A stretch of DNA of 55,979 bases from Amanita rubescens (Eukaryota > Basidiomycota > Agaricomycetes > Agaricales > Amanitaceae). Of this stretch, positions 1 to 11,648 are shown one piece after another. Under the pieces are notes generated by a model that was given only the letters and a program-made list of their open reading frames with translations, ran no database searches and was not told the origin of the DNA. Position 1 is the stretch's first letter. The number at the start of each line of letters is the position of its first letter. The position numbers and the translations under genes were made by a program. The stretch is from the NCBI GenBank assembly GCA_015039365.1, contig WION01000342.1, forward strand, positions 1 to 55,979, in the 5' to 3' direction.

Positions 1-3000
1 TTTCTTATCATCTACGGGCAAAACAACAGAATCCGTCATGGCTTTCCAAAAGCGCCGGCGCGTCGTGCGCGGCGACTTCAAGCTTTTTTTGTAGTCGGCC
101 TCCGAGACGATGTTCCCCACAATTTGGCGTGGATGTCCCTTACCTCTCATCCAATGGTAGAGACGAACTAGAGAAGCTGCGCGTAGAGCTTGGCTTTGTC
201 TTTGTGTTCTGCGGACAGACATAATAGCAAGATATTCGTTTGTAGACGTCTTTAAAACGATAGGATCCGATGGTTCCAAATCGTGGCCACAAGCTTGAAC
301 GTAGAGAACCTGGCCCTATGGTTTCACCTGGCGCTAGGGCTACATTACCACATCCCTTTATCAAAATACACAACGAAGGAAGAAAGGATTAACTTACCGG
401 AGAATGTCGTCGACTCTGCAGAGTTTCAAGCGTAACCCTTTCTGGAAGGCTTCGAATTGACGACGTTGCCATGGTGCGTGGTGGCCAACGAGGAGTGCCG
501 TTAAGAGTGGGCGCACGATACCCTCGTGTTCATCACCCTCGCGCACACGCAGGAAAGGGTGCAGGTATCTCGGCCTGTGCAGCCCGTCGATCAGAGTATT
601 GTGAATCGGGTCACTTATAGAGAGCGTTGTATCTGGCGTCATGTTTTAGGACGAGGGCAACAAGGTCATGGGTCCTCCTTGTCAGGTAACATCGCGAGTA
701 GATGTTCAGGCAAGTAGTCTTGATACGGGCGCAAAAGGAAATCAAAGCATGAATCGTCTTGGAAGAAGGCTGCGTAAACGAGGAACGGGTTGACTGGATA
801 AGGCTCAAGCAGGAGTTGCACCATCACTAGTGCCATCAACACGCCATCTGTTTCATAATCTATATATGCGGGCGCGCGTATAAGATTGGTGGAAGGGACA
901 TATCCAATGTGCGATAGGCTCCACCTTGGAAGGGAACCCAACGGTTATCCCCTTTACGCGTAGATCAAGAGCACCTTGATGAACACTTTGTGATGGCCCA
1001 TCGCCAAGTGCGGGAATCTTATTCTTGCCTCTGAACCTGAATGAGATCATGCTCGAGCGACGTGCAATGCCACTTACATAAAAAAGGGTCGCAGTGAAGA
1101 CAACCGCTACTGTTCCGGATGTTGCATGTGATTTGCTCAGGGTCTTCGGGTTCGTATTGATACGGCGCGGTGCCTGATATCAATGACTTCACCAAATGGA
1201 CGAATGCCGGTGAGGCCAGCTCGATTGAAGGCGCGCCGAGACGGAACACCTGGTGGATCGACTGAGAACGGATATGAAGCTGCCAGACTCTGATATCGTC
1301 CAATCGTGGCAGCTGTACTTCGCCTTTATCTGCCGAGGGATCGTCAACTTCTTCATACAAGTCGAGATCATTGGCGAATCTGCCCTGTCGTTTTCAATGT
1401 CGTCCTGCAATAGCGTCGTCGCGTCTTCGCCCTCATTTCGGGTTTCTACCATTTCGATGTCGCTATCGCTGGTTTCCTCAGAAGATGTAGAATTCTCGCC
1501 TGGGCGGCGCCGCTTAGCGTTGCCGGGCTTGAGCTGTAGATATGGATTGGCAAGAGAAGCGATCATTGTGGCAACTCTTACCGTGGGCGATGAGATGCGG
1601 CGTCGACGGCCAGAAGCCTGAGTTGTTTATATCATGGGAGGACTTTCTGATTTAAAAAATCACCTACAGATGAACTAGCGCCCTCTGCTGATGGCATTCG
1701 TTGTTAATACATCCTCCATTTCTTGCAATGGGTTTCAGTTTAAGCCATTTGAAGGTATCACCACCGAGAAGGCGCCATGGCATGCAAGCGTGTTGAAGGC
1801 GATTCAGTGGTCCGTCGGGAATGGGGCCTCGAAGGTTACCACGTGTAGGGGCTAACAGATAGGTATGAATCAATTGCATGGATGATAGCGAAAGAGGACT
1901 GACCAAGCAAGAGAAAAGGAGCCTCACGTGTATTCGTTTGAACGAGAACGATCGTCGCATGTTGGCGCAAGAACTCGGTAGTGAATTCGGCAAGACCTGC
2001 TAAGCCCACTTGGAAAGCCCACTTCGACCTCTTTTGCTTGGATTTGGATTGACCCAACACGTCCCATGCGAGGCTATTGAACGTGTTGCCGTCGTCATCG
2101 TCTGGGCGCTTGAGCTGGAATTCGTTGGCGTCCAGATGCAATTTCAAGGCACGATCAATCGTCATCCATGGATTGGGCGCATTTTGACTTAATTCTACAT
2201 GAAACACCAGATTATGTCTCGACAAGTGGTCGACGACTACACCAAGCTCCCTGATGTTGAAAACAGGTTCGGGTGGCGGTTGTCCTGCGTAGGAATAATT
2301 GTTATCAAGCTAAGAAGTTTAAGTGACATGTTATCATGAAACAGGGAGAGAGGGATACGCACGACAAATGGCCATATTGCACAATTATATTGAATAATCG
2401 TGGACGCGGCAGAAGGCACTTGTGGAATAGGGACGGACACTTGGCTGCGGCTTCTGCGTGCTTTGGAGGACGATGGTTCGCTGCTGCCTCCATTCTCTGG
2501 CGATTTGCTGTGCTGACGGCCGCGGTGGCATTCGTCCATGAATGTAGTGATCGATTGCCGACATTAGCAAATGCACGCGCGGGAGGGCTACGTGCCACCT
2601 GAGCGGCGGCTTCGGTGGCATTGGGCTGAATTGGAGAAGCGGCAGCTGCAGCAGCAGAAGCTCCACTGGCGTTTGCCTCGGCTTGTGTAGAGACAAGTAT
2701 CTCGTGGAGGTCGAATGACTGGCCGCAGACACATAACGTAGGGTTATCTCCTTGATTCTAAATAAAAAATCAGACGCTAACTAATCGGATGGTAAACAGA
2801 CGAGTTACATGGGGATGATACCCTCCGCAATGGCTTGAAAGGCATCCACCTTGACCTACTGATGGTGGAGGTGGGACTATATGCATCCACCACGGATGCT
2901 GGCAAATGCAGACCTCATCGGGACTCTTAGGCATCCGCCTTAAGTTGATGCCATCATCTTCTCGAAAGACGGCCTTGGGACAGCGGCACCCCTCTCTCAG

Positions 3001-3048
3001 AGTGCAATGGGCGCGTATTGCCAAAGCTGTTGGGATAACTTCTGGCAT
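1..3048 (-). CDS. Orphan multi-exon protein, 3' end cut by window
   Basis: I do not recognise this family. The chosen start is the ATG at 3048; an in-frame ATG lies further upstream at 3105. The first exon is cysteine/histidine-rich (pattern REGCRCP...VCICQHPWWMH) and ends at a GTAACT donor after the sequence YHPH. The next exon, about 2760-2350, adds another Cys pair (LCVCGQSFDLHE) and an alanine-rich stretch. Further exons are readable near 2225-1930, 1850-1665, 1615-1400, 1400-1090, 940-670, 640-395 and 330-1, the last through LYHWMRGKGHPRQIVGN towards the left edge. Around 1375-1450 the frame changes: either an intron with a weak GTAGAA donor or a one-base frameshift. A Cys-rich N-terminus suggests metal binding, but that is inference. 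Individual exon ends are approximate. Confidence 0.45.
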
Positions 3049-3105
3049 GAGAAGATGAGGGTGGGGCAAAGGTATGGCACAGTTTTTTTTTTTTCGCTGA
3101 AGCAT

Positions 3106-4859
3106 CGGATCACTTGTTTGGATAGGATGTCAGCGATTTTACGATAGGGAAGGTCGGCCGCCGACGGATGCACGTTTAAGCTCGGCTTACACGGGAATAG
3201 GGATATTCTTTTGCCAAATTTGAAATATAAATCATTGAGCAGGACGTATCATGGCGATAGAACACTACTATCTGCATCATGGCTCGGCTTTCCCGGGTAC
3301 GTGGGTATGTTGTTTTCAAATATACCTTGTTCAAGCAGAAGCGGTAGGGGCGTGACGGCCGTATGTGGAACACTTGTGTCATAATCTAAAAATAGGACGA
3401 CATGCAGCTGAGCTGTTCTGGGATATACGCGAGGAGGTGAAACAGGGGAGGGGAACGGAGGATAAGGTCCAATGAGGAACTTGACGAACATTGAAGAATT
3501 TAGGCGCGGGAAATTGATGCGCCGTCGAGGAGTCGTGACCTATTTTAACGTTACCCCATATGTCAGTCGGAGCGCGTGACATCAGGCCTTCCTCCGTTAC
3601 CAAAGCAACCTTCGCCAGAATGGTGGATTGTTAACTGTGGATATCCGTTGGTATTGAAGGTGCCGTCACGTACCGTGTGTCGTGAATGGAGTCCGGACAT
3701 TATTGCATTCGTGGTCCCGTCCCGTTCCCGAGCCGACGATCATGCCTCTATCACTGATGCATCAAGGCCGTATTTGATCCGTTTGATTGTGGCGATGACG
3801 AGTGGCGTACAACTGTTAAGAAGTTATCGTTTTTTGCGCGTGAACGCTAACTCATATTATATAGAGAATAGATTGGGATGTTGGACGCAGTATTGTGTTC
3901 ATACGGGACTACAAGATGAAGTACGGAGAAGTGAAGATATGATATATGGAATGCATTCTAAAAACAGGGCGTACTGCCGGGATATGATATGATAGTGAAT
4001 CGTGTTGTTGGCATCAGGCGAAGGGGCACGCGTTGTCCATCACTTCAGAACATCGCGAAGGATATAAAATATCAAGAAATATGTTTTCGAGAGCGAAGAA
4101 ATGACTATCACACGTCCTCCGCGCCCCTACCGCTCTGGACTCTCCTGTATTGTTCCAAGGGATCCTTCTTCCACCTACGAATGACCGAATGCAATACTTT
4201 GCTTTTCGTGAATAATGGGTTAATTGGCCGTCGGTGAACGCACCTGCAGAACAATACCCGGCAAGGCCGCTTGCCAATGTCTCAAACACTCTAAACAAAA
4301 CATTCGTCGCTTTACGTCGTCAAAATTTGATTGCGACGCTGTAGTGCCTCGCGGACGAACCATCGAACAAAACCGACCCCAACGCATTCCCCATACGTTT
4401 CATACTATCTCGAATGAAGACCGCTATCGACGGTGAAAGAGTATTTGGGATTAATAGGTCAAGGACGCACCAGGCATGGCTTGATTTGGTATGAACGCGG
4501 TAACAGGAGGTCAAACGAATGGTACGGGCAGGAGAAGAAGCTCAAAATGGTAAAAGGTCCGGGTGGGTATGCTTGGCGTTGCGAGTGCTTCACGGCGATG
4601 AGTCGTGACAAGAACGCAGCGCACCACTCGACGTGTGGGCTCGGGGTTCAGCATCTTTCTCCAGCTCTGCGCAGACAGCTTTTCCACCCTCAAGCCTTTG
4701 TCGAAATGTCACGCAACCAGTAATCCCTCGACGCACCCAGCAGCAGCAACCTGAATACCATCACTCTAGCTTCGGCCAGACCAGGTGCGACTCTCGCTAC
4801 CTCACTCGCTCTTCTCTTTGCTCATTCACCTCTAGTTTTCCTCGGTACCCAAATAGAGT
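3106..4859. other. No recognisable gene
   Basis: Only short overlapping frames are present on both strands, none with a recognisable domain or a convincing exon chain. This is the spacer between the minus-strand orphan gene and the NACHT-ankyrin relic. The last few hundred bases may be decayed upstream coding sequence of that relic, but I see no P-loop in them. Confidence 0.5.
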
Positions 4860-6420
4860 TTGCCCGTACCCTCGCCGTCCGTCATACTCGTAATCGACCG
4901 TCGTAGCCGCGACACTTACGCAACAGGTTTGCTTGCTCAACTTTTACGCAAAGTCTCTCCAGGGTTGAAGCCAGCCGTCATCAATTTACTCAAACAATGT
5001 CCAAATCCTCGATCCGTTCACGACTTCGACCTGACAGAGCTCATCTTGGAATTCGCGCGAGAGTTTGATAAGACTTCGTCGTGATTGATGCCGTAGACGA
5101 ATGTGACAATCTTTCCGAGTTGCTACCAGCTCTGACAGTTCTAGCTGTGGAAATCAACGTGCTCGCTACTGGTCGCGTCAATTCTCAAATTCGCAACGAG
5201 TTTCAGGGGCACGGAAAGGTGATAATTGGACGAGACGATATCAACCATGACGCGCGGAGGTTCGTCGAAACGGATGTGAGGCACGTCAAAACTCGGGATC
5301 CCCAGCTAGTTCGGGACATTATTGATAGGTTGATCTCCGGTGCACAAGGAACGTAAGCACGTAAGCATTATCTATCCGATTTACATCTTTTGATGGAGAT
5401 CCTGACGTTTCTCTTCAGCTTTCTATGGCCGTCGTATCACATGCGGCGATTGAGAAAGTTGCGGACAGATTACGATATACGAGAAGCTTTGGACGACTTA
5501 CCCCACGGAATGGAGGACACGTTATCTAGGGCTCTCGAAACCATTGATGCGCATCCTAATTCGGACCGCATTCGTCGAGTGCTGCGACTGGCTATATACG
5601 CAGTACAACCTCTCACGCTGTACGAATTGGCGGAAGGCATCGCGACAGGTGAAATGATCGACGTATGGGACCCAGCACGCGTCGTGACGGATCCAATATC
5701 CCTCATCGACGATTGCGCAAACCTCCTCGTCTGTGCTCCCAGCAGTACTTTTCCATATCTCCCTGACGTGGTTATTCCTTTTCACGCGTCTGTCAAAGAA
5801 TTCCTCGCGAACCCTGCCAGGATAACCCAGCCGTTCCTCAGATATGCCCTGTACCCGCAGAGTGTTGTACATTGCGATTTGGCATACGAGGAACTAGGAG
5901 CGCTGCAGCTTTACGACAAGAATGGCGTCAAGGTTGAGCTTCATCTCCTCACTCCCGGCCAACTCGCCGTCAGACTCGATCTTGCGATGTTGATCCCACA
6001 TTTTTGTACTGAAGAACTCATGGCTGAAGATAACAGAGGTTCAACACCGCTATGCGTCGCCGTGGAAAGATCTGCCTCCCTAATGCTTGTCGACAACCTT
6101 TTAAGGAGGGTGGACGTTAATCAAATCAACTGCAACAGTGAAACGGCCCTTCATATCGCTGCGTCCACCGAAGACGTTCGGAATTGGGAAGCTATCATTC
6201 ACCGGGTTTTGGTGGCTGGTGCAAATCCACACTTTCAGAACGACGAGGACAGAGTGCACTGCACCTTCTGATGAACAATCCTATGCGAGCATTGTCATGT
6301 GTATCCCTCCTGCTACGGCGCGGGGCTGATATCCATGCCCGCGATGCGTATTCTCGCACATCACTTCCGGTTCATCGACGTCCTTCAGCTGATTTTAGGA
6401 CGTGGAACTGAATCTGGACT
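4860..6420 (+). pseudogene. Decayed NACHT-ankyrin STAND NTPase (fungal NLR-like)
   Basis: The sequence reads as the middle and C-terminal part of a NACHT-ankyrin protein. A Walker-B segment VVIDAVDEC lies near 5077-5107, followed by the typical helical region (ALDDLPHGMEDTLSRALE, about 5490-5535) and ankyrin-like units (TPLCVAVERSA; ETALHIAAS; GADIHARDAYSRTSL). A clean GT..AG intron at 5353-5418 joins GAQGT to FLWPSYHMRRL. It is broken: no P-loop (GxxGxGKS/T) is found upstream, one base is missing just before the Walker B (about 5076), and the ankyrin part changes frame near 6250 and again near 6365. Intact members of this architecture are signalling NTPases often linked to non-self recognition in fungi. 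This copy is 5'-truncated and frameshifted, so very probably non-functional. Confidence 0.8.
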
Positions 6421-6450
6421 CGCGCGCTACGAGCGGCTCCTTCATTATCG

Positions 6451-6602
6451 GTTACTCTGAAGGATTCGAACCATCGCTATCAACACCTTTCCATTTTTCA
6501 AGCCTTTTAAACACATATCTACAAGCAGGTCCTTCAGTTACTTTCAAGGATTCGAACCATCGCTATCAACATTCCATTTTTCAAGCTCGTAAACACATAT
6601 GT
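6451..6602 (+). repeat. 86-bp imperfect tandem duplication
   Basis: The segment beginning GGATTCGAACCATCGCTATC at 6462 recurs at 6548, together with the following CCATTTTTCAAGC and AAACACATAT blocks. The offset is 86 bp, with small indels between the copies. It follows the ankyrin relic and precedes the palindromic array. Confidence 0.7.
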
Positions 6603-6784
6603 TTATCGCTATCAGTCACTCTCGAAACTTCTGTGGTCTCAATTCATACTCCTTGCTCTCGTTCAATTCTGCTAGCCACCGGTCTCGCTAGAAGTAGAAA
6701 TATAGTAGAATTTTCGTTCCAATGTTTAGCTTGAGAAATACAACGAGTCGTTTGTCTCAATACTTCATGCTCGTGCACGAACAA

Positions 6785-7062
6785 TGCATGGACCACGCAT
6801 TGGGGATGAATGGGTCACGCGTTGGTCATGAGTGTTCGACGCGTTGTTGTAAATTCACTTTTTCAAGTTGGAGGTGTGGACGACGAGTGATCACGCAAGG
6901 ATGATTTTTGCTTCGAAAAGTCAATCATGCGTGGCCCACGTACGATCATGCGTGATCATGTATTGGCCATGGGTGATCATGTGTGGCCATACGTCGTCCA
7001 CTCGTGATCATGCGTGATCACGCAGATCTTGCATGGATAATGCATGATCATGTATGATCATT
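6785..7062. repeat. Degenerate array of palindromic TGATCATGCGTGATCA-type motifs
   Basis: This stretch repeats variants of GATCATGCGTGATCATG, GGCCATGxGTGATCATG and TGGACCACGCATTGG. The core TGATCAxGCxTGATCA is nearly self-complementary, so the array is a series of imperfect palindromes. It lies immediately before the first readable LINE codons (from 7054). It could be the LINE 5' UTR or promoter, or a target-site satellite. I could not define the 5' end of the LINE. Confidence 0.55.
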
Positions 7063-9825
7063 CGATTTAGTCCAATTTGGCGGAGCAAATACACAGACCC
7101 GCCAAACGATGAATACGCCCAGCGCCTCGAAACCCTTGACTCACCGTACAAATGCACCCCCCCCAAAGGAAGATTCTGGCACGGATCGGAAGACGAAGAC
7201 ATGAACGACAGGACGTCAGTCCCACCCTCCCAATCTCAGGAGCGCGAGTACGACCCTAGAACGCCTCGGCCAAAACATAAGACCAAAGTCAAGAGGCGCT
7301 TCACCCCCCTGGGAAGCCTCCCTTCCCCGATAGCCAACACAATCAGACAATTGGAAAAAGCACCCCACCTCTTGGTGCCGGACCGAACCGTGGACACGGC
7401 CCCCCTCAACGTGCTGAAAACGTGCATCCAGAAAACCTACGAAGCACAAAGCATCCGGACCCCTCCCCCCACCGGGGAGCACTGCGGCGCACCAGTGGAC
7501 ATCAACGCTGAACATGAGGCCTTGACTAGCACAGCAGCCCCACTACAAAACGACGCAATTGCCCGCCTGAGTTTACCTGCTTTGATTGATACGGTTCGAC
7601 GGACCATCCGAGAAATCCTCTTGGACTCCCCAAATGTTTACTCCTTAGGATACCTCGTCATTGACATAATTTCCCCCTTTAGGACCCGGGATCCAGAGAC
7701 CAAATCGTGGACGTCGCCAGCTCCATCGCTGCGACCTTCGCCCCCACGCTCCTAGGGGAGACCTATCCATCAAGAAGTCAGATGAACGCCTCAAAGAGCA
7801 AGACTCTGAAATCCGTAGCCTCGAAGAAGTATACACCTGGGCCGAATCCATGGCTAAGACCATCACCTCTACCAAATTAGACCTACGGGATGCTAACTCC
7901 CGCATTAAACAGATAGAAGAACGCAACAGGCACCTCAGGCAAGAGTTTGAAAACGAACAAAAACGCGCAAACGCGCTCGCCCAATCCATCTCCCACGCAA
8001 ACGCAAGAGCCAACGAGGCGGAAAACTCCTTCAAGAACACCCACGCAAAGTTCACCCATTTGCAGGAGGAACATGGTATGCTACTCGACGAATTAGAAAG
8101 GGAAATAGAGTCCCGCAGGCGCCAAGATCAAGAAATGGAAATTCTGCGCACGGCAAACCAAGAGCTGATGCTCCAACGGGCGGAACACCAAGAAAACCAC
8201 AGAAACGAAAAGTCACTCTCAGGTAATGAACAGACAAAAAGGAACCGACTAACGACGAAACAAACATGGCTATCGATACGCCACCATCCCCCCTGACTGT
8301 TGGACATCGCCCGAAAAAGCCAACGCCCCCTCCGACCACGACCAACAATTTTACGGGCAAAAGACGGCCAATTAACACGGTTGCAGAGCAAGACGGCGTC
8401 ACCGTAACATGGGGAACCCCTCCACCAGAAACCATCTCCCAACTCCTCAAGTACAACCTTCAAAACAACCCCGGCGCAAACATCGACTCGCTCATTGAAA
8501 TGTCTTTCAAAATGGCAGATGTGGCACACTCAATTCTGAAGCCCACGCCCACCACACAGGAACCCAAGCCCCGAACGCAAACCAGCAAAGTAGGCGATCC
8601 AATCCCTTTGCCCCTCCCCTCGCAAATGGCCCGACCAATGAAGCCAAAGAACGGATGGCCCGCACCCTGGCAGACATCGATAGAGACATTCGCGCAGCCT
8701 ACACAAAAACAAGCAAGGATATTGAAGAACGGCGCAAAAACGCCAGGGGCCCCCAGCCCGGGACTAAGCCTTATCCCTCCTCACCGCCAAAAATGTACGC
8801 TAACATAGCCCGCATAGACTCCGAAAACCCTTGGACTGTTGTCCAGAACAAGCGCCCGCCCGCAGGCAAGCCCCCTCACCGTCCAACAATACGCGGCACC
8901 AGAAGCACAGAGCTTCACATCTCCTTGGGCAAGAACACCAAAACCGACACCCTCAGGTCCCAGACCGGCAACCTTCTCGCACAATCTATAGTCAACGCTG
9001 TCAACGCCACGGCCAGCCCCCAGGAGCTAAACCACGTAAAGACAAACCCAATCGCCTCCGTCAAATGGTCCATGCGCGGAACCCTCGTAATCCAGTGCAA
9101 TAGCCCTCTCGACGATACAATCACAGAACTCCTGAAGAAAGCAGCCAATTCTCTGGATGATGATACAGTAACTGTTACCAATCGCCCACCCACCACCCTC
9201 CTGAAGTTTGCGGCCGTCCCGACAGTAAATTTTGATGGCACAGAAGCAGACGAATACGACCTCGAAAACGAGATAAGATCCCACCCAGCCTGGGCCGACA
9301 TCCACTTCGTCGAGCGACCAAAGTTCATCACCCCGAGGGGCAAAAAAAGGGTCTCACTGCAGTTGTCCTCGTGGGGGTGGCAGACGATGCCCAAGGGTCA
9401 CTGGGTAAAAAGCTCTTGAACACGACCATACATTTCTCATGCGGCCCACGCCGATGCCTCCCTTGGATTGTCAAGAACGGCCCAAGCAATGCACCACGTG
9501 CATGAGGTGGGGCCACCCTGCCTACTGGTGCCGATCTCAGCAAGCGACATGTGCACGGTGTGGTGGCAACCACGCCACCATCTCTCACTCTGGCCAGTGC
9601 ACTTCGTGCAAAACGGGCCAACCGTGCAGCCCAACATGCATAAACTGTGGCGAAAACCACGAGGCGACCAGCTCTGCCTGCAACTTCTATGCGGCGCGCT
9701 ATGATGACAACAAGATCAGGGAACTGCAAATCCTGGCCCGAGAAAGACGATCGCTGGCGGCCACAAGCCGCATCACCAATGAAATCAAACAGGGCACCAC
9801 CAACCCCATAGCCTCATCATCGTAA
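7054..9825 (+). pseudogene. LINE ORF1 (gag-like, coiled coil plus zinc knuckles), frameshifted
   Basis: Four successive frames carry one protein: 7054-7755 (basic, proline-rich N-terminus), about 7770-8250 (a charged coiled coil, such as RQEFENEQKRANALAQ), 8655-9415 and 9439-9825. The last piece has a canonical CX2CX4HX4C knuckle (CTTCMRWGHPAYWC) and two further Cys/His groups, CARCGGNH and CINCGENHEATSSAC. This is the usual nucleic-acid-binding tail of LINE ORF1 proteins, which coat the element RNA. At least four frame changes separate the pieces, so no full-length ORF1 protein can be made. The stop at 9825 overlaps the ORF2 start ATG (9825). Confidence 0.8.
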
Positions 9826-11151
9826 TGGCGATAAGCTTTGTCTCGAAACTAAAGTTTGCCTTCCAAAACATCCGTAAAAAGACCCCCCTCCACACTCTTC
9901 TCGAAACGCTACAATCAAATACTGACCTCCTCTTTATTCAGGAACTCCCCGTATACCAAGTCCGAAATATTGCGTCTTCAACGAATGAGGAAGGAGACCC
10001 CCTCATAGGAAAGCAGCCCACGCCCAGTGGGTTTGCATAGACAAACGATCCGCATTCCCAGACTCGCAAGTAGCCATTTTCGTTAACAAGCGCATCCTCC
10101 CCTCCTTTTCCCTATTCATGGACCCACTAGATGTACCGACCTCAAATGTACTGACTCTTCGTCTCACCAGGAACGTTGACCAATCAAGCGCTACAGTCAT
10201 CTGCCTCTACAACCGACCAAAGACGCGCAACACGGCGGTCCGTACCCTCCTCATGACCCTCCCCACCCTTCGGGACATCGCCATACTACAAGGGGACTTC
10301 AACCTCCACTCACCAGAATGGGACCCACAACGCACCGAAGCAGATGAAATGGCAATAGAGCTGCTAAATGCCCTCGCGCTCACTGACCTGCACCTAGTTA
10401 ACGAAGATGGGCAACCAACATGGCACAACCCAAAGCAAAACCGATCCTCAGTCCTCGACCTCATCTTTGCGCACGTCTCACTACTGCGTCACAAAAAGTG
10501 GACCTACCAAAACTGCATAGAAGAAAGAACCAAGTGACCACTCCCTTCTCAAACTTGATCTCGGCATCAACAAGACATGGCGCGGCGCCCCGTACATAAA
10601 AGGGGAAAGCGAAGAAGAAGAAGATTTTGTAAACTCGATCAGAGGTGCCATCCTGGCTGGCGCAGATAACGTCTCATCCAATCTCTCTGACACATTTGAC
10701 GAAATTTACAGAACTATCGACTATGCTTGGCGTCGAAACTCAAGAAGCCCAAAGCAGGGATCAAACCCGTCCATGTGGTGGGACGACGACTGCATGGCAG
10801 CTAAAGACAGACTCCAGGAGGAACAGTCCCCGGCAGCACGAAAAGCTTTCCAAAAGGCCGTGAAAACGGCACAAAAAGCCTTCTTCCGCAAAAAGCTCAA
10901 GACCATGTCAAGCGTCAAAGCACCTTGGGAAGGCGTCCGTTGGACCGGGGCACGAAAAGTCCCCCCTATCTCCACAATCAAGACAATGGCGAAACAGTCA
11001 CCGACACTGACCACCTCTGGAGAGTGTTCGATAAACAATTCAACATCAACGCCACGGCAGAAATCAATTGGGGCTTCATAAATGCTTTGCCGACACATCC
11101 AGAACGGGACTTCCCCCCCGTGGCGGTATACGAAGTTCGCACTGCGATACA
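9825..11151 (+). pseudogene. LINE ORF2 5' part: AP-like endonuclease and linker, frameshifted
   Basis: The start reads LKFAFQNIRKKTPLHTLL, followed by LLFIQELP, the usual beginning of an exonuclease/endonuclease/phosphatase domain. After a frame change near 10030 the core continues through CLYNRPK and the metal and active-site block ILQGDFNLHSPEWDP, typical of LINE endonucleases that nick the target. Further frame changes occur near 10535 and 10985. The linker WRVFDKQFNINATAEINW...VYEVRTA leads straight to the insertion site of the LTR element. Joining 11151 to 18938 restores the sentence RTAIQSTSNSSAPGGDHITW. Confidence 0.8.
11147..11151. repeat. Left target-site duplication ATACA
   Basis: ATACA directly precedes the TG that opens the left LTR. 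It is identical to the five bases after the right LTR (18933-18937). Five base pairs is the usual duplication made by retroviral-type integrases. Confidence 0.9.
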
Positions 11152-11636
11152 TGACGAAGATACGCCCAGCAGCGCAGCGTCTAAGTATTAAAGTGAATAC
11201 TTACTTAGAGTGGAGTGTAGAGTGGCGGTTACGACCTCAAACGATAACTCACTATCCTATGGATATAGGATGTGGTGGTAAGAGGAGAAGGAAGGTTCTT
11301 ATTTGTACCTACGTACAGGTAGTCTTATATACTACTAGTATCCTAATAAGTACAATGTATAGTAAATAGAGGAAGACTGTGCATGACGTATGATATGACG
11401 TCTAGCGCAGCTATGACGCGTCTACCGCAGTAATGGGATGACGCAAGCGACTATAGGATATTCCAGTATCCTATGTATGTATATGTACATGTATATATGT
11501 ATGTGGATACATATATGCATGTATGTACATCTAATCTGTATATCCTAATCTATAGGATAAGATATGATGTATTATCTTATATGAGATAAGATAAGATATA
11601 TGTTATCTTATATGATTAGATAAGATAACTTTAACA
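11152..11636 (-). repeat. Left LTR (3' LTR in element orientation), 485 bp
   Basis: It begins TGACGAAGATACGCCCAGCA and ends GATAACTTTAACA. It contains strong hairpins: ATAGGATA..TATCCTAT near 11452-11473, ATCTTAT..ATAAGAT near 11574, and a perfect 10-bp stem GTTATCTTAT/ATAAGATAAC at 11602-11629. Four TGACG motifs (11384, 11396, 11414, 11439) resemble bZIP/CREB half-sites. Their role is untested. Confidence 0.95.
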
Positions 11637-11648
11637 CACCCCCTCGCT
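11637..11648 (-). promoter_or_regulatory. Polypurine tract
   Basis: Read on the minus strand this is AGCGAGGGGGTG, directly before the TGTTAAAG that opens the LTR. A purine-rich, G-run-containing tract at this place primes plus-strand DNA synthesis in LTR elements. It confirms that the element reads right to left. Confidence 0.75.

Noticed and set aside
1350..1450. Frameshift making the left-end orphan gene a pseudogene
   Set aside because: An intron from GTAGAA (after DIEM) to GACAG would restore the frame, so the shift is not proof of decay.
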